Positions 28,532 through 36,742 of a DNA stretch of 64,000 bases are shown here, in pieces. Made by a program: the position numbers and the translations under genes. Origin of the DNA: UTCFX2 sp963788145 (lineage in GTDB: Bacteria > Chloroflexota > Anaerolineae > Anaerolineales > UBA4823); contig CAWBFQ010000003.1 in assembly GCA_963788145.1 (NCBI GenBank), positions 806,001-870,000 on the forward strand, in the 5' to 3' direction. Under the pieces are notes generated by a model. That model made no database searches and was not told the DNA's origin. It worked only from the letters and a program-made list of their open reading frames with translations. Within the stretch, counting starts at the first letter, position 1. Each line of letters starts with the position of its first letter.

Positions 28532-29143
28532 TCACTTCACCCTCTGACGATAAAGCCCGGGATCGATCGCATCCAACATCAAAGCCTCGTCCATTTTACC
28601 GCCCAGAAATGCGTTCACGCGCTGGATCTGGCCCTCAGGATCAGCCAACATCTGGTTATAATCAACATACAGAGTCGAGAAATTCTCCTGTTTGTCCAAC
28701 CAATCCGTCGTCTGGCGCAAATGTTTCTCGAAGAACTGAGCCATTTCCGCGTCGCTCACTTTTTCCGGGTCTTCGCCGCGATTTTCTAACATCTTCCGCT
28801 GCGAGGCCAGGATTTCGGTCAACGACCGCCGCATGAAGAACACCTTGTAGTGATAACCTGGCGGCAGATGGGGCAAAAGAGCCGAGATCACTTTAACCAC
28901 TTTTCCAGGCGCATCTAAGATCCACCCGCTGTCGCCATCCTTCAGCTTCTTCACCCTTTCGAATTCATAATAACCGCGCGGATTATCCTGATCGGCGCTG
29001 CGCTCGTGATCGGTCAAGGGCGGGATTCCGGCTGCTTCCAGGACCATCATCATCAGCGATGTACCCGATCGAGGCAAACCAGAGACAATAAAAACGGGCG
29101 GTTTCGCCCGTTTATTTCGAAACAAATTCAGGATTTCATTCAT
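28532..29143 (-). CDS. Sulfotransferase-family protein
   Basis: 203 residues. The PAPS 5'-phosphosulfate loop is clear (FIVSGLPRSGTSLMMMVLEAAG, residues about 17-38). The 3'-phosphate segment is 'YKVFFMRRSLTEILASQRKML' and a C-terminal 'STLYVDYNQMLADPEGQI' follows. It transfers sulfate from PAPS to an unidentified acceptor. It begins 30 bases after a 58-residue Cys-rich peptide gene on the same strand and converges with the sulfatase-like gene 9 bases away. Either the peptides or a surface glycan could be the acceptor. Confidence 0.8.
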   Translation of the reverse strand: MNEILNLFRNKRAKPPVFIVSGLPRSGTSLMMMVLEAAGIPPLTDHERSADQDNPRGYYEFERVKKLKDGDSGWILDAPGKVVKVISALLPHLPPGYHYKVFFMRRSLTEILASQRKMLENRGEDPEKVSDAEMAQFFEKHLRQTTDWLDKQENFSTLYVDYNQMLADPEGQIQRVNAFLGGKMDEALMLDAIDPGLYRQRVK

Positions 29144-29173
29144 TTTCTCTCTACCGCCAGCAGATTATGCTCA

Positions 29174-29350
29174 TCATCGCACAAAACACGATGCGCACTG
29201 CGCCTTGGACAAAGCATTGCCATTTGCTGTACCCTGGCAATCCCGGCAGGCCCAATCGCCAGCCCGAATTCCCGTCTTAATTTTTAGACCGCTTTTAAGC
29301 CAGCCGGTTTTCTTTACCGAAGAAGTGTCATTGCTCGTTATTGTGGCCAT
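29174..29350 (-). CDS. Small Cys-rich peptide with GIRAG motif (58 aa)
   Basis: 58 residues starting MATITSNDTSSVKKTG. The middle reads 'GLKIKTGIRAGDWAC' and the end has cysteines 35, 38, 52 and 55 (C-x2-C-x13-C-x2-C). It is paralogous to the next upstream peptide (29381-29647): both have [FL]-x-I-x-[ST]-G-I-R-A-G and the paired CxxC ends. It lies 30 bases from each neighbour, same strand, between that peptide and the sulfotransferase gene. A weak TTGGAA lies upstream of ATG. It may be a modified-peptide precursor or a small metal-binding protein; function unknown. Confidence 0.6.
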   Translation of the reverse strand: MATITSNDTSSVKKTGWLKSGLKIKTGIRAGDWACRDCQGTANGNALSKAQCASCFVR

Positions 29351-29380
29351 TTTATTGTTCCAATTCTATGCAGAGATGAA

Positions 29381-29647
29381 CTACAGATAGCAGACTTCAC
29401 AGGTCGCGCCTGCTAATTGACCCGCAGCAACATTGCTGCCGACGCATGATTTGCAGTTCAACCATTGAACACCGGGGGTCGGCGTCGGAACCGGGGTTGG
29501 TTGGGGAATAGGGTTGTTGGGATCAATGATCGGATACCAGACTCCGTTTATCTCCTGGTAGCACATTGTTCGACCGGCGCGAATCCCAGATCGGATCGAA
29601 AACCCCGTGCAAAGCTTCTTCTTACTGACATCTTGAATGTGCATCAT
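29381..29647 (-). CDS. Small Cys-rich peptide with GIRAG motif and Pro/Thr linker (88 aa)
   Basis: 88 residues. The N-terminal part has 'FSIRSGIRAGRTMC', then a Pro/Thr linker (PIPQPTPVPTPTPG). The C-terminus has cysteines 65, 68, 83 and 86 (C-x2-C-x14-C-x2-C), with extra Cys13 and Cys29. GGAGG at 29649-29653 precedes tandem ATGs, and a good promoter lies just upstream, so the gene is real despite its size. First gene of a likely operon with the 58-residue paralogue and the sulfotransferase. Confidence 0.62.
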   Translation of the reverse strand: MMHIQDVSKKKLCTGFSIRSGIRAGRTMCYQEINGVWYPIIDPNNPIPQPTPVPTPTPGVQWLNCKSCVGSNVAAGQLAGATCEVCYL

Positions 29648-29662
29648 GCCTCCGCTGGCATT

Positions 29663-29691
29663 ATTCTAGTCCCCTGCCCCAAATTTGACAA
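29663..29691 (-). promoter_or_regulatory. Promoter of the small-peptide/sulfotransferase operon
   Basis: On the minus strand TTGTCA (29686-29691), 17-base spacer, TAGAAT (29663-29668). The predicted start is only a few bases upstream of GGAGG, giving a minimal leader. Confidence 0.6.
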
Positions 29692-29835
29692 TACGTCTTT
29701 TGACCGAAAATGCTTCTATTCCTCCTTTCGTCCTCTATTCTTATGTAGATTTCAGCATTTTCTTAATTTTTCAGGCTATACTATTCCATTCAATTCAGTT
29801 TACCAGTGTTAAAAAAGCGCAGAAAGCGAGTCATC

Positions 29836-31053
29836 ATGACCAAGGCTTCACAGATAAAAATTATGATCATCAGCGCCATGCTTTCATTAGCAATGATCGC
29901 CTGCGGTTTCTCTTTGAACTCCGACCAGACCTTATCTCAAACGACATCTTTTCCTGCTGCCTCCGCGGTCGCGCCATCCGAATTGTTAGCGCCAGCGAAT
30001 CTTGCCCTGCAACCTACCAATATCTCCAAGCCTGTTCTGACTACTAACGAAGAAGCAATCCTGGTGGAAATGTATCGAAGGATTAATCCTTCGGTTGTGA
30101 ATATCATTACCTATAGCGGAAACAACGGGTTCATGACAGCCAGCGGCCAGGGATCGGGTTTCGTCTATGATTTAAATGGCGATATCGTCACAAACTCACA
30201 TGTGGTGCATGGAGCCAGCCAAATCGAGGTAGTTTTCTCGGATGGTCTTATCGAGAAAGCAGAGGTCATCGGAGAGGATCTGCACAGCGACCTGGCTGTG
30301 ATTAATGTCAAGAATTTGCCGCCCGAATCTCAACCCATCCCCCTCGGTAAAATTGAGGAAGTGGCTGTCGGTCAGACCGCGGTGGCGCTCGGAAATCCAT
30401 TTGGTTTGGGCGGCACACTCACTCGCGGCATCATCAGCGCATTAGGGCGGACGATCCCTGCCTTGACTTCATTCTCCATTCCCCAGGCGATTCAAACCGA
30501 CGCTCCCATTAACCCCGGCAACTCTGGCGGACCGCTGCTCAACCTGGCCGGCGAGGTGATTGGCGTAAACGCCCAGATCGAGACGGGTGGAGAAAGCCGA
30601 TCAAACAGCGGCGTGGGCTTCGCCATCCCTGTCAGCATTATCACGCGCGTCATCCCTTCCCTCATTGAAAACGGCGAATACCAGTGGAGCTGGTTGGGAG
30701 TGGTCGGCGGCAATTTGAATACAGCCGTAAAAGAAGCGATGAAGCTGCCGGTCGAGCGAGGCGCCTACATTTCCGATGTAGTCTCCGGAGGCCCGGCGGA
30801 TCTGGCTGGCCTGCGCGGGTCTTCCCGCGATGTCACCATCAATAACCGCGTGATTGAAATTGGCGGGGATGTCATCATCGCGATCAACGGCGTCTCGGTA
30901 AACACGTTTGAAGATATCCTGATCTATATTGCTTTGAATACCACCCCTAATCAGACTATAGATTTAACCATTGTTCGAGACGGCAAGACGCAGAACGTTA
31001 GCTTGACCTTGCAGCCCCGTCCAAACCAGACCTCCGATTTTAATCTACCTTGA
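29836..31053 (+). CDS. HtrA/DegP-like S1C serine protease, lipoprotein
   Basis: 405 residues. A lipoprotein signal peptide (lipobox LAMIAC, Cys23) anchors it outside the membrane. The trypsin-like triad is complete: His in 'IVTNSHVVHGA', Asp in 'DLHSDLAVINV', Ser in 'PINPGNSGGPLLN'. A C-terminal PDZ domain follows ('ERGAYISDVVSGGPADLAGLRG'). It degrades or refolds damaged envelope proteins. ATG at 29836 is chosen so the signal peptide begins normally; a GTG at 29806 would add a basic extension. Divergent from the peptide operon. Confidence 0.9.
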   Translation: MTKASQIKIMIISAMLSLAMIACGFSLNSDQTLSQTTSFPAASAVAPSELLAPANLALQPTNISKPVLTTNEEAILVEMYRRINPSVVNIITYSGNNGFMTASGQGSGFVYDLNGDIVTNSHVVHGASQIEVVFSDGLIEKAEVIGEDLHSDLAVINVKNLPPESQPIPLGKIEEVAVGQTAVALGNPFGLGGTLTRGIISALGRTIPALTSFSIPQAIQTDAPINPGNSGGPLLNLAGEVIGVNAQIETGGESRSNSGVGFAIPVSIITRVIPSLIENGEYQWSWLGVVGGNLNTAVKEAMKLPVERGAYISDVVSGGPADLAGLRGSSRDVTINNRVIEIGGDVIIAINGVSVNTFEDILIYIALNTTPNQTIDLTIVRDGKTQNVSLTLQPRPNQTSDFNLP

Positions 31054-31096
31054 TCCGAGTATCCATCGAATGCTGCACCAAGACCATCATTCTCGC

Positions 31097-31839
31097 TTAT
31101 AGCTGATTCAGCAGTATTGGTAATTCGATCAGTGCAGTAATTGTCGCGTTGGGGTGGATCGTCTCACGCAGAGCGCGGTTTCCTGGCGTATCCGCCCGCC
31201 GCGTGATCCAAATGCTGAATATTCCAGCATGTTGAGCGCCCAGGATATCCGCCCCTAATGTATCTCCAACCAACACTGCCCGGTTGGCAGGCAGATGCAT
31301 CGCCTGGAGAGCAATATTGAATATCTGCGGGTTCGGTTTTCGCATCCCAATCGCCGCCGAGCTGAGCACGACCTCGAAATATCTGCGAGCGCCCAGCTTA
31401 TCCACCAGCGATTGTGTATTCGCATCATCTGCCCCATTCGAAACCAACCCCATTCGATACCCCCGCGCATGCAAGAGGGCGATCGTCGTCATTGCATCCT
31501 CTTCTGGGATCCAATGCGCCTGGGTAACAGCATACATCTCGGCGATAGATTTTTCTAAGAACGCATCAGAGAGTGTTTCAAATCCCCAGTCTTTCAGGGT
31601 GTTCTTCAATACATACAGAGTGGTATATTCAAATAATTCCGTTTCTCGTATGCGGAAATAAGCCGACAATCGGTTAGAGAAATCTTCTAAGAAATCCTTT
31701 CCCAGGTTCACGCCGCCCTTGTTCAGACTGATCAGCATCTGATCCTTTCGCGCGCGAAAACCTGCTCGCGATCACTATCAAAGTAAATCAGCGTGTCGCC
31801 AAGATCAAACAAAACAGCGTCAAAACGCCGGTCGCTCAT
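31097..31839 (-). CDS. HAD-superfamily hydrolase (frameshifted)
   Basis: The first frame starts MSDRRFDAVLFDLGDTLIYFD, the HAD nucleophile motif, and stops after about 35 codons. The second frame continues with 'GLVSNGADDANTQSL' (motif II), 'GMRKPNPQIF' (motif III Lys) and 'VLVGDTLGADILGA' (motif IV). Restoring one A in AAA at 31746-31748 (minus strand) gives a continuous 'QVFAREKDQMLISLNKGG'. The whole protein is about 247 residues, normal for the family. It is the last gene of the galT - hydroxyacid dehydrogenase - HAD run. Substrate unknown. Confidence 0.75.
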
Positions 31840-31881
31840 ATCACAGCTTTCGCATGGGTTTTACAATGCAATTCTTGATGA

Positions 31882-32901
31882 TCAATAGCCTCTGGACAGA
31901 TGAAAAATATTGATCAGCGGCTTTCCCTCGATGTACCTGCGCAAATTCTCGCAAAACAATTCCATTGCGCGTACGTCATAATCCGGGCTGATTCCGGAGA
32001 TATGCGGCGTGACGATCACATTCGGTAGTTTCCAAAATGGGCTTTCCGCTGGCAGCGGTTCATCCATAAATACATCCAACGCAGCTCCGGCGATTTTCTT
32101 GTCTTTGAGCGCATTGATCAACGCCAACTGGTTGACCACCTTGCCGCGCGAGACATCTACAAGAAAAGCCGTCTCTTTCATCACTTCAAGAACATCCGCA
32201 TTAATCAAATCACGGGTAGCCGCTGACAGCGGCGTACTGACAACCAGGAAGTCAATCATTTTTGCCATCGAGCACAACGCTTCAGCCGGGTAAAGCCGGT
32301 GGACATAATCCCCGTTTCGGTCCCCAAAACCCGCCGGAATATAATCTTCATCCTGCGGATGCATCACATCCCGCTTTGTCGCAAACACCTGCGCCCCCAA
32401 GGCATACAGCATTCTGGCCAGTTGACGCCCAATGCTCCCATACCCCACAATCCCGACCGTCGCGCCGCGTAATTCGCGCGGGCTGAACCGCTCCCAGCGG
32501 TCCTTCGGCCAGGTTGCCTTGCGTTGAAGTTCGAGCGCTTCAGGCAGGTGGTGTCCGAGGGCGAGCAGCATCATCAGGATATGTTCTGCGACCTGGGTCG
32601 CGGTTGCCCCGCTCATCGTTGTCGCGATCAACCCTTCTCTGCGCAGAATCGCCGCCTCGCTGGCATGATCAATCCCGGTATAATGAAATTGGATCCACTG
32701 CAAATTCGGCGCCTGATCGGGAATCGGAATGATCCGGCCTGTATACAGAATCTCAGCAGTAGCCCAGGCATCTTGAGGGATTTCATCCACCCGGCTGACT
32801 TTGTGAATTTTTATGCTCAAACGCGGTGAGATGGAAAGCAGCTTGGCGAGCAAATCCTCCGAAATATTCACCGTCATTAAGACATCGATCTTTTCGCTCA
32901 T
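31882..32901 (-). CDS. D-isomer-specific 2-hydroxyacid dehydrogenase
   Basis: 339 residues. The NAD-binding motif 'VGIVGYGSIGRQLARML' and the catalytic Arg (LVDVSRGKVVN), Glu (DVFMDEPLP) and His (VTPHISG) are all present. It reduces a 2-oxoacid to a D-2-hydroxyacid or the reverse. The substrate is unknown; an insertion of about 30 residues after the Rossmann motif resembles long phosphoglycerate-dehydrogenase-like members. It lies 19 bases downstream of galT and 42 upstream of the HAD gene. Confidence 0.88.
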   Translation of the reverse strand: MSEKIDVLMTVNISEDLLAKLLSISPRLSIKIHKVSRVDEIPQDAWATAEILYTGRIIPIPDQAPNLQWIQFHYTGIDHASEAAILRREGLIATTMSGATATQVAEHILMMLLALGHHLPEALELQRKATWPKDRWERFSPRELRGATVGIVGYGSIGRQLARMLYALGAQVFATKRDVMHPQDEDYIPAGFGDRNGDYVHRLYPAEALCSMAKMIDFLVVSTPLSAATRDLINADVLEVMKETAFLVDVSRGKVVNQLALINALKDKKIAGAALDVFMDEPLPAESPFWKLPNVIVTPHISGISPDYDVRAMELFCENLRRYIEGKPLINIFHLSRGY

Positions 32902-32920
32902 GTTTCCAATAATCCTATCT

Positions 32921-34013
32921 TCAGCTTGTTTCTTCCCCGGCAGGTCGACCGCGATAATGGGTGGAGCTTAATCCGCGCAAACGCTCGGCGGCAGTTTCCG
33001 GGGTCAAATCTCGCTGCGGCATCGCCAGCATCTCAAAACCCACCATGAATTTCCTGACTGTTGCAGATCGCAGCAGCGGTGGATAAAAATGCAGATGCAG
33101 GTGCGCCTCCGGGTGGGATTGAGAAGTCCGTGGGAGATTGGTGAAAACCCATCGAGTAGGGGAAAGATATTTCAAACAAGTTATCATATTTCGTGGTAAT
33201 TTCTTGCAGCATTTCAGCCAAACCGGCCATTTCCTCAACCGTCAGGTCGGTCAAAGAGCCAATATGCCTGCGCGAGATCACCAGCATTTCAAAAGGCCAG
33301 ACAGCCCAAAACGGGATCACAGCAACAAAATGCGGGTTTTGGGCCGTCACCCGCATGCCTTCCCGCACTTCATCTGCCAGATAATCACACAGCAGACAGC
33401 TTCCCTGACTGTAGTGATAATTCAGCAAGCAAGCCATTTCCCTGGCCGGCTCATTCGGGATGTAACTTGTGCTCCAGATCTGGCTGTGTGGGTGTGGATT
33501 GGAACAGCCCATCACTGCGCCCTTGTTTTCAAAAACCTGGACATAGCGGATATCTGCACGGCTGCCCAATTCCATCGTTTGCTCGCTCCAGGCGCGCAGC
33601 ACAGCCTCCACTTCCGACCGGCTCAATTCAGGTAGGGTCAGATCATGCCGCGCTGAAAAACAAACCACCCGGCATATCCCACTGACCGGTTCGATCCGAA
33701 ATAATCGCGGTGGATCGGCATGATCTCCAGGCGATTTCCCAGCTTCATCTCCATCCAACAAAGCCGGGAAATCGTTATCAAAGACATACGTACCCGCATA
33801 TGCCGGGTTTCTTATTCCCCCCGCTCGCAGGTTTCCGGGACACAGATAGCAATCCGGGTCGTAGGCGGGTAAGTTCTCAGCTGCTGTTTTTTCAATCTGC
33901 CCCAGCCAGGGCCGGCGAGCGCGCTGAGGCGAGACCAACACCCAATCACCCGTCAGCGGATTGTATCGACGGTGCGGACGATCCAGGTAGCTCCGTTGAT
34001 CCAGGTCGTTCAT
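32921..34013 (-). CDS. galT: Galactose-1-phosphate uridylyltransferase (frameshifted)
   Basis: About 363 residues when the frames are joined. 'YNPLTGDWVLVSPQRARRPW' and 'YDPDCYLCPGN' (zinc Cys pair) lead to the active-site motif 'CSNPHPHSQIW', whose second His is uridylylated. The first frame ends early in 'FHQSPTDF'; the other frame continues 'SHPEAHLHLHFYPPLLRSA'. Removing one A near 33124-33126 (plus-strand GAGAAGTCC) restores 'SPTDSQSHPEAHLHLHF'. This is the Leloir pathway enzyme; no galK or galE is in the window. Confidence 0.85.
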
Positions 34014-34028
34014 GATCCGGTAGATACC

Positions 34029-35231
34029 CTATTGATTCAATTTCAGCGTGATGATCTTACAAACCTCATAATACAGTTCATAAGTCTTATTCCCAATCAC
34101 CACTGTATTGGTTTGCTTCAGCGGCAGATAGAACACATTATTACCCAGGTTCACCTGAACGTTGGAGCCATTGATCTGGACCGTGCCCTTCTTGCCGGAG
34201 CCTGTCTTGAAAATGACCAGCACAAAGTTTCCGCCGGGGACATAATACGGACATGCGCCTTGCTGGGTCGGCGTTGGAGAAAAGCGGGGTGGAGGCGTTG
34301 GTGATTGATAACCTGCGCCAGGTTGTTGGGTTGCGCCAGCAGGCGGCGCCTGCGGGGCTGGCGTCACAGGCGCAAGCGTCAATACCATCACATTTTGGGC
34401 CAACAAGCGCACGCCATCCGATTGCACTGCGAACCCAATTCTGCCGCTCTTATAAGGCTGTTTATCCAGGTAGCTGGCCAGCTGTTCGCCATTTGCATAA
34501 AGTTGTATGTTTCCCTCTAAATAGCTCACCCCGACTTTATTCACGAATGGGTAGAACTTGATGGCTGGATTGGGTGTCCACTCGATCAGGGCGGTAAATT
34601 GACCATTTGTGAATTTATACAGGCTGAAATCGGCAGAAGCCGGGCGAATATTGAAGATATAGAAACCAGACTTTGCCTGATTTATCCCGAAAACCAACCC
34701 TAAGCCCACTGTGGAAGGCCGGTCCTCGACGATCTCCGCTTGATAATAGTAATAATCCTGGTAAGGGCCGCAATTCTCGCCCTGGCAGTATCCCACACCG
34801 GCTGCGCCGGTATCAGCGCTGCGCAGTTGGAGCTGATTTTCCTGGATGATTACCTCTGAATTCGCATTCACCCCTTGCCAGGTGTTCGCGTTGTCCGCGA
34901 ATACCTCGTTCAGCACAGCGCCGCCTTGTGCGATCGCCATCACCGACGCGGGAGGCATTGGTACTTGAGTCGGCGTTGCCGTATCCGATGGCGTCAGCGT
35001 CTGCGTTTCCGTATCTGTCGGGCGCGGCGTGAATGTTTCGGTGGGTACGAAAGTATCACTTGGAGTTGGTGTTTCGCTGGCAAGCGCCCCCACGGCAACC
35101 GAGAGCAGTTCCGTGCGCGCCAGGAAAAGCCCCAGCAATACTGCCAGGCATAAGAATACAACCACCACCCCCGCAATTAAAGCCCATCTCGGAATTTTAT
35201 TCTCTGGGGCCTGTACTTCTTCTTCCTGCAT
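34029..35231 (-). CDS. Membrane-anchored concanavalin-like (family-16-like fold) protein
   Basis: 400 residues. A charged N-terminus is followed by one span (WALIAGVVVVFLCLAVLLGLF), then a Pro/Thr-rich linker (about 50-95). Next is a beta-rich domain of laminin-G/DUF1080-like type ('YYYQAEIVEDRPSTVGLGLVF', 'KVGVSYLEGNIQLYANGEQL'), a second Pro-rich linker and a C-terminal small beta domain. The topology is cytoplasm-in, domain-out. GAAGGAGG precedes ATG. Possible -10 TATACT at 35298-35303 (minus strand). Probably a surface carbohydrate-binding or sensing protein; this is inference. Confidence 0.68.
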   Translation of the reverse strand: MQEEEVQAPENKIPRWALIAGVVVVFLCLAVLLGLFLARTELLSVAVGALASETPTPSDTFVPTETFTPRPTDTETQTLTPSDTATPTQVPMPPASVMAIAQGGAVLNEVFADNANTWQGVNANSEVIIQENQLQLRSADTGAAGVGYCQGENCGPYQDYYYYQAEIVEDRPSTVGLGLVFGINQAKSGFYIFNIRPASADFSLYKFTNGQFTALIEWTPNPAIKFYPFVNKVGVSYLEGNIQLYANGEQLASYLDKQPYKSGRIGFAVQSDGVRLLAQNVMVLTLAPVTPAPQAPPAGATQQPGAGYQSPTPPPRFSPTPTQQGACPYYVPGGNFVLVIFKTGSGKKGTVQINGSNVQVNLGNNVFYLPLKQTNTVVIGNKTYELYYEVCKIITLKLNQ

Positions 35232-35319
35232 AAAAAACCTCCTTCACCAAACCTGGTGGTTAAGCAGTCGTGATCAGCAATCCTCGTATATCAGATAAGT
35301 ATACAATATTCTGACGCGA

Positions 35320-36441
35320 TTATTCAGCCAACATCTTATGAAACAAATACCCTCGACCCGGGATTGTCTGGATATAAATCGGATTCGCCGGGTCCGGTTC
35401 GATCTTCACCCGTAATCTTCGCGCCAACTGCGCCAGGCTCTCATCCCGCACCCCCGCCTGGAATATCACATCCTCCGCCCAGACAGCCCGGATCAAATCG
35501 TCCTTCTCACATACCTGTTCTGGATGATCCCGAAAAAACGCCAATAATAAAGCCTCTTTGGCGGTCAACTGAGCGGTATCGAATTGCTCCAAACGGTCGT
35601 TTGGGCTTTGAGATTGATTCAACAATCGCAGGTCGGACAAACCGGTCTTCTTCAGCGTGTCGCTGTCCGGGTGATCCAGCCAAAATTCTTCGACCCGCCG
35701 AACGACCGCCGCTGAGTTCCGCAGGCTCTCCAAATCCAACGCGGCTCCATCCGCATACGCTTCGCAAATCGCGCGCAGCAAAGAAGGATATCCTCCTCCT
35801 AATGCCACGATTTTCTCTGCTGCGCCAGCCTCGATATCATCGGATGGTAATTTTTGGTAGCGCTTCAAGTCACGCTGAACGCTCCACAGCCCATCCGATG
35901 GCGATAGCGGTCCCAGCCAAAGCGTGTGACCAAAGAAAAGCTCCGCCAGTTCGTTTCGCTGATCCAACGGCTGGCGGACAGCAATCAGATAAACCAGTTG
36001 ATACTTGAATCGATCCCTTAACGCCCGTAAATTATTTGCCAGGGTTGCAAAATCAGGCCAGGAATAAAGGGCGTCAAACCGATCCAAGGCCAGGCATATT
36101 CTTTGCTCTTTCATCAACTGGTCTTCAATCAAATTTTCTAGCATGGCAAATGCTTGCCGCTCCGATCCAGCGGGGAGGTCAAGCGCCCGATCGAGCGAAT
36201 GCGCAATCGTCTGGTAGAAGGCGGGTTTGGACGGCTCCCCGACCCGATTACAATCCACCAGACAAAACCTGGAGGCGAGCTGCGATTGTGCAGCCCGATG
36301 AGCCATAAAACCCAGCAAGTTGCTCTTTCCAGAGCCGCTTAACCCTACCACCGCGGCGCACTCTCCCTGCTGGATCCAGGTCAGCAAGCTATTCATCTCT
36401 TTTTGGCGATATTCTGGAGGGTAAGAATCCCAGGCAACCAT
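35320..36441 (-). CDS. P-loop ATPase with C-terminal OmpR-type winged helix
   Basis: 373 residues. Walker A 'VVGLSGSGKSNLLGF' (33-40 core) and Walker B 'ICLALDRFD' (Asp120) identify an AAA/STAND-type ATPase. The last about 95 residues match the Trans_reg_C winged helix ('LTAKEALLLAFFRDHPEQ', 'VWAEDVIFQAGVRDESLAQL', 'YIQTIPGRGYLF'). It looks like an ATP-dependent transcription regulator. It is divergent from the envelope module at 36.6-42.5 kb, two promoters of which carry 11-bp-period direct repeats of the kind such winged helices bind. Confidence 0.78.
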   Translation of the reverse strand: MVAWDSYPPEYRQKEMNSLLTWIQQGECAAVVGLSGSGKSNLLGFMAHRAAQSQLASRFCLVDCNRVGEPSKPAFYQTIAHSLDRALDLPAGSERQAFAMLENLIEDQLMKEQRICLALDRFDALYSWPDFATLANNLRALRDRFKYQLVYLIAVRQPLDQRNELAELFFGHTLWLGPLSPSDGLWSVQRDLKRYQKLPSDDIEAGAAEKIVALGGGYPSLLRAICEAYADGAALDLESLRNSAAVVRRVEEFWLDHPDSDTLKKTGLSDLRLLNQSQSPNDRLEQFDTAQLTAKEALLLAFFRDHPEQVCEKDDLIRAVWAEDVIFQAGVRDESLAQLARRLRVKIEPDPANPIYIQTIPGRGYLFHKMLAE

Positions 36442-36598
36442 ATACTCGTTTCACCGATCCATTTCATTAGCCCTTGAGTGATTGGTTTGTATTATACTAT
36501 TCAGCAAGTCTGTTGATCTATCTTGCTGGCATCCTACCAATCCGCCCGCGCGAAACAATATCCATCGATCCTTCGTCTTTTATATAATGACTTCAAAA

Positions 36599-36739
36599 AT
36601 GCATTTTCGGTTCCTGATCTTGATGCTCGGTCTTATCCTGATCGTGTGCGGGGTCATTTCGGTCGCATATGCCATCTGGCCTTTGCCCGACGCCACACTC
36701 CAGGAAATCCTGCCCGCCGCCATCCTGGCGCCCCCATAG
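36599..36739 (+). CDS. Small single-span membrane protein
   Basis: 46 residues (MHFRFLILMLGLILIVCGV...), mostly one membrane span with a short polar tail ending ILAPP. Its stop lies three bases before the ATG of the kinase-like gene, which has no Shine-Dalgarno of its own, so coupled translation is likely. A TATAAT at 36583-36588 would start transcription almost at this ATG, and an upstream ATG (36587) overlaps that -10. Possibly leaderless. Function unknown. Confidence 0.5.
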   Translation: MHFRFLILMLGLILIVCGVISVAYAIWPLPDATLQEILPAAILAPP

Positions 36740-36742
36740 AAG

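Noticed and set aside
36498..36528. Third copy of the TCAG direct-repeat operator upstream of the kinase-like gene
   Set aside because: ATTCAGCAAG is similar to one half-site, but the second half is degenerate and the distance to the -10 (about 66 bases) does not match the other two. An inverted CAGCAAG/CTTGCTG pair is present instead.
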